Below, piece by piece: positions 59,146 to 64,000 of a stretch of 64,000 nucleotides of DNA. The stretch is from Pararge aegeria (taxonomy: Eukaryota > Arthropoda > Insecta > Lepidoptera > Nymphalidae), in assembly GCF_905163445.1 (NCBI RefSeq), contig NC_053193.1, forward strand, positions 5,518,001-5,582,000, in the 5' to 3' direction. The notes below the pieces were generated by a model. The model did no database searches, was not told the origin of the DNA, and was given only the letters and a program-made list of their open reading frames with translations. Each line of letters begins with the position of its first letter. Positions within the stretch are counted from its first letter, which is position 1. Both the position numbers and the translations under genes were made by a program.

Positions 59146-60166
59146 CAGTGGCGTTCCTAGGGTTTTGAATTTGAGCAAGCCCAGTTACCTAAAGGACCAA
59201 TTTAACTCGTCATGATCTTTAAGTCACCATTCTTGTTGTGCTAAATGACAAACAATATCAACAAATCTTTGAAAAACACTACGGTTAGGGTCAGCACGCG
59301 AATTATGATAAAGAAGTTTCTATGCAAAATTCTATGTTTGCCAAAATTAAAAAGTAATCATAGTAATCCCAAGTGTTTCTTTGAGTTCTGCTCTCTTTAA
59401 TTCTTATGATGCTTGGTAATTTATGTCGTAACCAGCCGCGTTCAAACCATTATTTTGGTTAGAAAAAAAATATGCAAAAATTTACCTGTTGTTCGCCAAT
59501 TATTTTTTGATTTCGCCACAGAAAAAAATTGCACACAAATTGAGCTCATAATTAACAATATATACTATAATTTTTAAAAAAACAAACTAGTAAAATGCAC
59601 TTTTAAACTCAAAAAAAAAAATAATAAACTCCTCACTAAGTAGTTACTAATCAATAATAATTAATCTGTCAAGTGTCAACTAGTTGTAACGCAAACAATA
59701 ACACGCGTGAAGTTGTTTCAATTCGCTCTCTAGTCATCTTCACTAACTTCAACTCGCAATCTGGCATTTAATCTCCATACTAAATTATTAAATAATCTAG
59801 ATTGTCTCTGCTCAATACATTGAAACTTCTATGAGAGAGAGCAGTAAAATAAAAGCCCCATATAGTGAGCGAGACAAAGCGGGGCCTCCGATCGCGTACG
59901 AAGACACGCGAAGAGCGCGATAGTGATAGTTCGGCGTACCACAGAGACTACCTGCCAGAGTAACGTAGTGCTTGCAGACTGCAGAAAGTAGACAAAGAGT
60001 GTATACATTATTTAGCAAAAGTTAGAGCATTGTATTTATATCCTCATTGCTATCAAGTTTTAATTATTTTGTTAATTTCATTTCGGAATAGTCGAGAAAA
60101 ATTTAAAGGAGATATTTATTGTAACGCAAGCCCGGCTTTTCGGCTTGTATGGTAGTACCGCCACTG
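59146..60166. mobile_element. 1021-bp hAT-like element with perfect 8-bp target duplication
   Basis: Termini CAGTGGCGTTCC and (reversed) CAGTGGCGGTAC, with TATATAAG directly outside both ends (59138-59145 and 60167-60174). The first 8 bases are identical to the hAT MITE at 41819. Internal sequence has no long frame (longest about 68 codons, no transposase motif), so it is non-autonomous or deleted. Confidence 0.85.
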
Positions 60167-60576
60167 TATATAAGACATAAGACTCTACTCAGCAAAGTTT
60201 TCATACGCCATTTTTAGAACGCAAACAACGTCTCTACCTCTTATTTTACAATATCATTGATATAACACAGTACAAACTACAAAAAGACCTCAGTACCAAA
60301 ATTGAAATCTCGTAAGGAAAGATGATTTTTGAGCATCAAAATACTATATCTTCAAAAAAACTGGACCGAATGACCGATATTACAATATTAAGCCGTACAT
60401 TGCGTTCTACCAAATTTAATTGAACAAAGCTTTTGTTATTAGCGCTGGATCGAATCGAATCGAATCAAAGCGTTTTCGAATTTTACTTTGACATTGATGA
60501 TTTTCGATATTCGAAAATACTTTCGAATGCTCAATGTGTTGGGAGATATTCTATTTCTTTTCAAGGGTACTGAGTG

Positions 60577-60775
60577 CAAAGTGTGAAATTTTCTACATAC
60601 ATCTACATATTTGAACGCGTGAAAGTAAACTACGATTTGTACGGAATATAAAAAGCGCCATCTAACTACAATACTGGGAAACAGTATTTTTACTAGAGGG
60701 AGCTCTTTTAATTCCATACAAATCGTAGTTTACTTTCATACGATCGAATATTTATAAAATCTCACACTATGCATT
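60577..60775. mobile_element. Foldback/MITE candidate
   Basis: Inner arms 60621-60647 and 60711-60737 (GAAAGTAAACTACGATTTGT..GGAAT) pair with one mismatch. Weaker pairing continues outward (AGTGTGAAATTTTCTA against TAAAATCTCACACT). A related GGATTTGTATGGAAT..GACGCCATCTA piece lies near 61390. Known class not assigned. Confidence 0.55.
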
Positions 60776-61792
60776 ATGAACATTGTCGTAAAACAGAAAA
60801 GATATCGCCGACATCTACCTACCTACCTTTGTTTGCATTTTAAATGAAAATATTGATGAGGCCTAGTTTGGAACGAGTTTGCCTTGAAGATCCAAATTTT
60901 CTCTACGTAAGTTATATGTGGCAGGAAATACTTTTTGTATTGTGGTAGTATGTTGCACAGCAAGGTAAGGCCAAGGCAATACGACTAGCCCACATTGCAT
61001 GAAAACCAATCAAAACCGCGCTTGTTTAAGCAGGTTACCTGATTGGTTGCAAGTAGGACGCTTAATTGTATGTCACCGCAGACTAAAACTGGGCGCATTT
61101 GATGGCCTTGCCATTAACAATAGTTTTAAGGCTAATATCATATAGTTTCGACGATCCCTTTCCGTTTGGGCCGTGGTTCTTTTGATATAAATGAGGTTTC
61201 TTCGGACGATGTACTCTTTAGGTTGGGGTGCTGTGATGTACTTGGGATTGTCTGAAAATAACGATGATTTAATCAGATTTTCACTTACCTAAACAATTTA
61301 AGTAATATATAATAATACAATAATTATTATGAATACAAAATACACATACGAAATCCCCTTTAACTTGTAGTGGAATATAAATAAAACTTGGATTTGTATG
61401 GAATCACGAGGACGCCATCTAGTGAGAAAACTGTTTGCTTTACAGTGAGCTAACGTATGCAACACGAGGCATTCAGAACTGAGCAGAGTGCGTTATAATT
61501 ATCGTAATACTAAACAAAAAAAAATTGAATTTATGAGGAATCCAGTTTCCTCAAAGCCCAAACAAGCGGAAGGACTGTGTCAAGGGGAATCCGTATAGCA
61601 AAAATAATCATATACCAAAGCTATAATATTATTTAAACGCCATTTTGAATTGCTAAAGCAATTAAACTAACATGCAAATGTCACATACTGAGAAGTGAGG
61701 TAATTTTGCTGCATATATCTTAAAGAACGGTTTGAGTTTCTCAGTCATTCTCACTGTCGCTCTCTCAGTTCTGAAGATAATCTTATACTAAA

Positions 61793-62248
61793 AATTCCTT
61801 CCCATAGTACTTCTTTCTATTCTAAATCCTTTTCAGTTGAAGCTGTTCGGCTATGGAATTCTCTCCCCTTTCAAATTAGGCGCGCGCAGTCACTACCGAT
61901 TTTCAAGAGACTCCTTAAAAAACAATTTATGCCACCCTAATTAGTTTTTTTTTTTTTGTGTCTAAGTTACTTTTCTTTGTGTTGTAGGCTTGTACTTTGT
62001 ATGATATAATAATTGATATATATATATTTATTTTTAATTTGGCAACTGCTCTGCTCTTGTGTACCACCTAACCCTTAAGTCTGTGTTTTTGTTTTTTTCT
62101 CTTTCCTTTGTTGGGTTGCCTGGCAGAGATCGCTTTCTAGCGATAAGGCCGCCCATTGTACCCGTTTTTTATTGTGTTGTTGTTGTTTTTGTATATAATT
62201 TAATTTCTGTTAGGTGTACAATAAAGTGTATTTTAATTTCATTTCATT
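61793..62248 (+). mobile_element. LINE 3' end: last 49 codons, 3' UTR and short tail
   Basis: From about 61793 the + strand reads FSVEAVRLWNSLPFQIRRAQ, then SLPIFKRLLKKQF and MPP before TAA at 61938: a typical jockey/CR1-type C-terminus. The 3' UTR holds GAGATCGCTTTCTAGCGATAAG and GCCGCCCATTGTACCC, a block I know from lepidopteran LINE ends, then GTACAATAAAGTG and a TTTCATTTCAT end. Confidence 0.8.
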
Positions 62249-62472
62249 ATATTATGCTTTTCATGTTATCATTTGCTGCAGAGTTATTATTTTTTTGAGA
62301 TGAACATGGGATGTAGGTATACAGGGTTCTCAGGTGAAACATAATTTAATAATTTTATATCTCCATATTTCGTAAGGATACGAAATTGCTTTCCAATAAC
62401 ATGAGATAAGAAATAAGGCTATTCAGTGCTAAAAAACGGCTATAAGAGCCTCGTTGATATAGTGCTGGGTCC

Positions 62473-62612
62473 AATCATATCAACAATATAGGCCCACTGC
62501 ACGGGTCTCCCCTTTCATAATGAGAAGGGGTTAAGGCCGTAGTCCACCACGCTAGCCCAGTTTGATCGAACTCGGCCCGTTGAAAGGCTACACCATTGCC
62601 ATGTGGTAATTA
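62473..62612 (-). mobile_element. SINE family F, internally deleted
   Basis: CATATCAACAATATAGGCCCAC, GGTCTCCCCTTTCATAATGAG, GTAGTCCACCACGCTAGCCC, then GATCGAACTCGGCCCGTTG. Confidence 0.65.
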
Positions 62613-62624
62613 TCGTTAAAGGCT

Positions 62625-62664
62625 ACAACGCTGGTCTATTGCACTCGCAATAGACCAGCGTTGT
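62625..62664. repeat. Short-spacer palindrome, 18-bp perfect arms
   Basis: ACAACGCTGGTCTATTGC at 62625-62642 is the exact reverse complement of 62647-62664; spacer ACTC. It adjoins the end of the SINE F copy. Confidence 0.93.
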
Positions 62665-62939
62665 GGGTCAAACCTTTAATTTCCTTCCTAATTAAAGGAA
62701 GGTCTGTACCCAGCGGTGAGTTTGAATAAGTTGAGAATGGCTATATGATCTCAAACAAGATATAGGTACGAGACCTATAGAGCGTACTTTGACACGCTAA
62801 CAATATATTTGGCTAATTAGTCAGAAGTTAGAAATGTTAGAAGTGTTTGTAGATTGAATTTAGTAATGCTATCCTTACCAACAGGGAAAAGGATGGAACT
62901 TCTAAATTCAAGTCGACAATTTTATGTATGACTCGAATA

Positions 62940-63657
62940 TTATGAAAATTAAGCTTATTTTGCTATACTCCGCGAAAAGCAGGAGAATCTCATCATCGTC
63001 ATCATCACTTCAACCAATTGAAGTCCACTGCTGGACATAGGTCTTTTGTAGAGGGTTCCAAATTCCACGGTCCTGGGCCACTTGTTTCCAGCGACTCCCA
63101 GCGACTCGCTTGATGTCGTCTGTCCACCTCGTTGGGGGCCAACCAACACTGCGTTTACCTGTGCGGGGTCGCCATTCCAACACCTTGGAACCCCAATGTC
63201 CATCGGTTCTCCGAGCTATGTGCCCCGCCCATTTCCACTTCAGCTTTGCAACTCGCTGAGCTATGTCGGTAACTCTGGTTCTTCTACAGATCTCCTCATT
63301 TCTGATTTGATCACGTAGAGATACTTCCAACATTGCTCCTTTCATCGCCCGCTGAGTGATTCTGAGCCTTCTTATGAGGCCCATAGGAGAATATGTATTG
63401 TGTAATTTATAATTTCTTTAATCTTTATACTACACACCAAACAATTATTCATTGTAAAGTCGACATCTCCCGAGGATGTTCCGGTATCGGAGCGATACGT
63501 GCGTAGATTGCCGAAGATCTGTTTGGTGTGGAGTATAAGGATTAAAGAAACTATAAATTTCACCATACAGATTCTCCTGCTTTTCGTGGAGTATAGCAAA
63601 TTGAGCTTAATTTTCATAATATATCATGGATTCCCGTAAAGTAACGCCTGCAATATT
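62940..63657. mobile_element. MITE family G, interrupted by an RTE LINE
   Basis: TTTTGCTATACTCCGCGAAAAGC on the left and, reversed, TTTGCTATACTCCACGAAAAGC on the right. ACTCGAATA stands just outside both ends (62931-62939 and 63658-63666), a possible 8-9-bp target duplication. The left end is shorter than the right by about 36 bases. The interior has GGAGCGATAC and CCGGTATCGG, as in other G copies. Confidence 0.72.
62989..63384 (-). mobile_element. RTE-type LINE 3' end, intact 124-codon C-terminal frame
   Basis: The minus frame 63010-63384 reads MGLIRRLRITQRAMKGAMLE, VSLRDQIRNEEICRRTRVTD, IAQRVAKLKWKWAGHIARRT, then DGHWGSKVLEWRPRTGKRSV, GWPPTRWTDDIKRVAGSRWK and YVQQWTSIG. The ATG is only the truncation point, not a true start. 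The tail is (GAT)n. AGGAGAAT flanks both sides (62981-62988 and 63385-63392). The youngest-looking RTE copy in the window. Confidence 0.9.
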
Positions 63658-63669
63658 ACTCGAATACTT

Positions 63670-64000
63670 TGGTTAACATCTGTCATTACCTAAAACCCTG
63701 TATAAATGAAATGTTAATCAAATTAATATGATATGAATGTAATTATTTTATTAATATAGAAATCATTAAGCATGAAATTCATTGAAATTAGTTTACCTCA
63801 CTCGCCAGGAGTGCCCTCTAGTCGCTGTAAAACGACAACGGTTATTTACACACACTATAGGTTATTTAAATATCGTGTTAAATATCACAATCACAAGGTA
63901 TTTACTAAAAGCTAATTTTTATGTTCAGTAATCTTTCGAGCTTTTGTAATTTCTGTCGTTGCTAATAACAATGACACAAGTTCCATCAGGAACTTTTCCG
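63670..64000. other. Nothing recognised
   Basis: AT-rich end of the window with no frame or repeat I can identify. Confidence 0.4.

Noticed and set aside
6147..63384. Two RTE copies (6147-6368 and 63010-63384 frames) seemed to share one exact 5' end at ATGGGCCTCATAAG, hinting at a defined non-autonomous unit.
   Set aside because: The 6.0-kb copy continues upstream of that ATG into TGGTCGCTAACT, which encodes the WSLT expected in the full-length protein. Only the 63-kb copy stops there, so the shared start is an artefact of both frames beginning at an internal Met.

Overview
This window looks like nuclear DNA of a lepidopteran insect (butterfly or moth). The composition is AT-rich, and the sequence is packed with interspersed repeats of types I recognise from Lepidoptera: RTE-type LINEs with (GAT)n tails, jockey/CR1-like LINEs (one with a TTTGAC-repeat tail), three tRNA-derived SINE families, and several TIR/hAT-like non-autonomous DNA elements. 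There is no sign of operons, bacterial promoters or CRISPR arrays. I cannot name the species. All family names rest on recognition, not on a search.

I find one convincing host gene. It is on the + strand at 39762-44982, in five coding exons whose phases agree across all four introns, and encodes a predicted 279-residue protein. The protein has a GC-rich, Gly/Ala-rich N-terminus, an acidic Ser/Asp stretch, a two-pass membrane hairpin, a Cys/Arg-rich juxtamembrane segment and a long low-complexity tail. No single continuous reading frame covers more than one exon. Exon 1 lies in a CpG-rich island. Three of the four introns hold clear repeat insertions and the first holds a likely degenerate one: an RTE remnant in intron 1, a hAT MITE and a LINE 3' end in intron 2, a SINE in intron 3, and an unclassified repeat, a MITE and a LINE fragment in intron 4. 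The intron 4 LINE fragment runs up to the last splice acceptor.

Layout: 1-39 kb is repeat-rich intergenic or large-intron DNA (LINE fragments at 0.56, 1.6, 6.0, 7.9, 12, 15-17, 21-22, 24.5, 31.7 and 35 kb; SINEs throughout; a 767-bp foldback element at 25.1-25.9 kb). 39.7-45.0 kb is the gene. 45-55 kb is AT-rich and repeat-poor except for a hAT-like element at 47.3 kb. 55-64 kb again has mobile elements, including a 1.02-kb hAT-like element with a perfect 8-bp target duplication and an RTE LINE nested in a MITE.

The most unusual general pattern is a scatter of perfect or near-perfect short-spacer palindromes (arms 17-27 bp) unrelated to one another. In two of them, sister copies of the host repeat lack one arm. 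This suggests local inverted duplication by template switching. Apart from the gene, almost all open frames of 60-130 codons are chance frames or decayed transposon ends.
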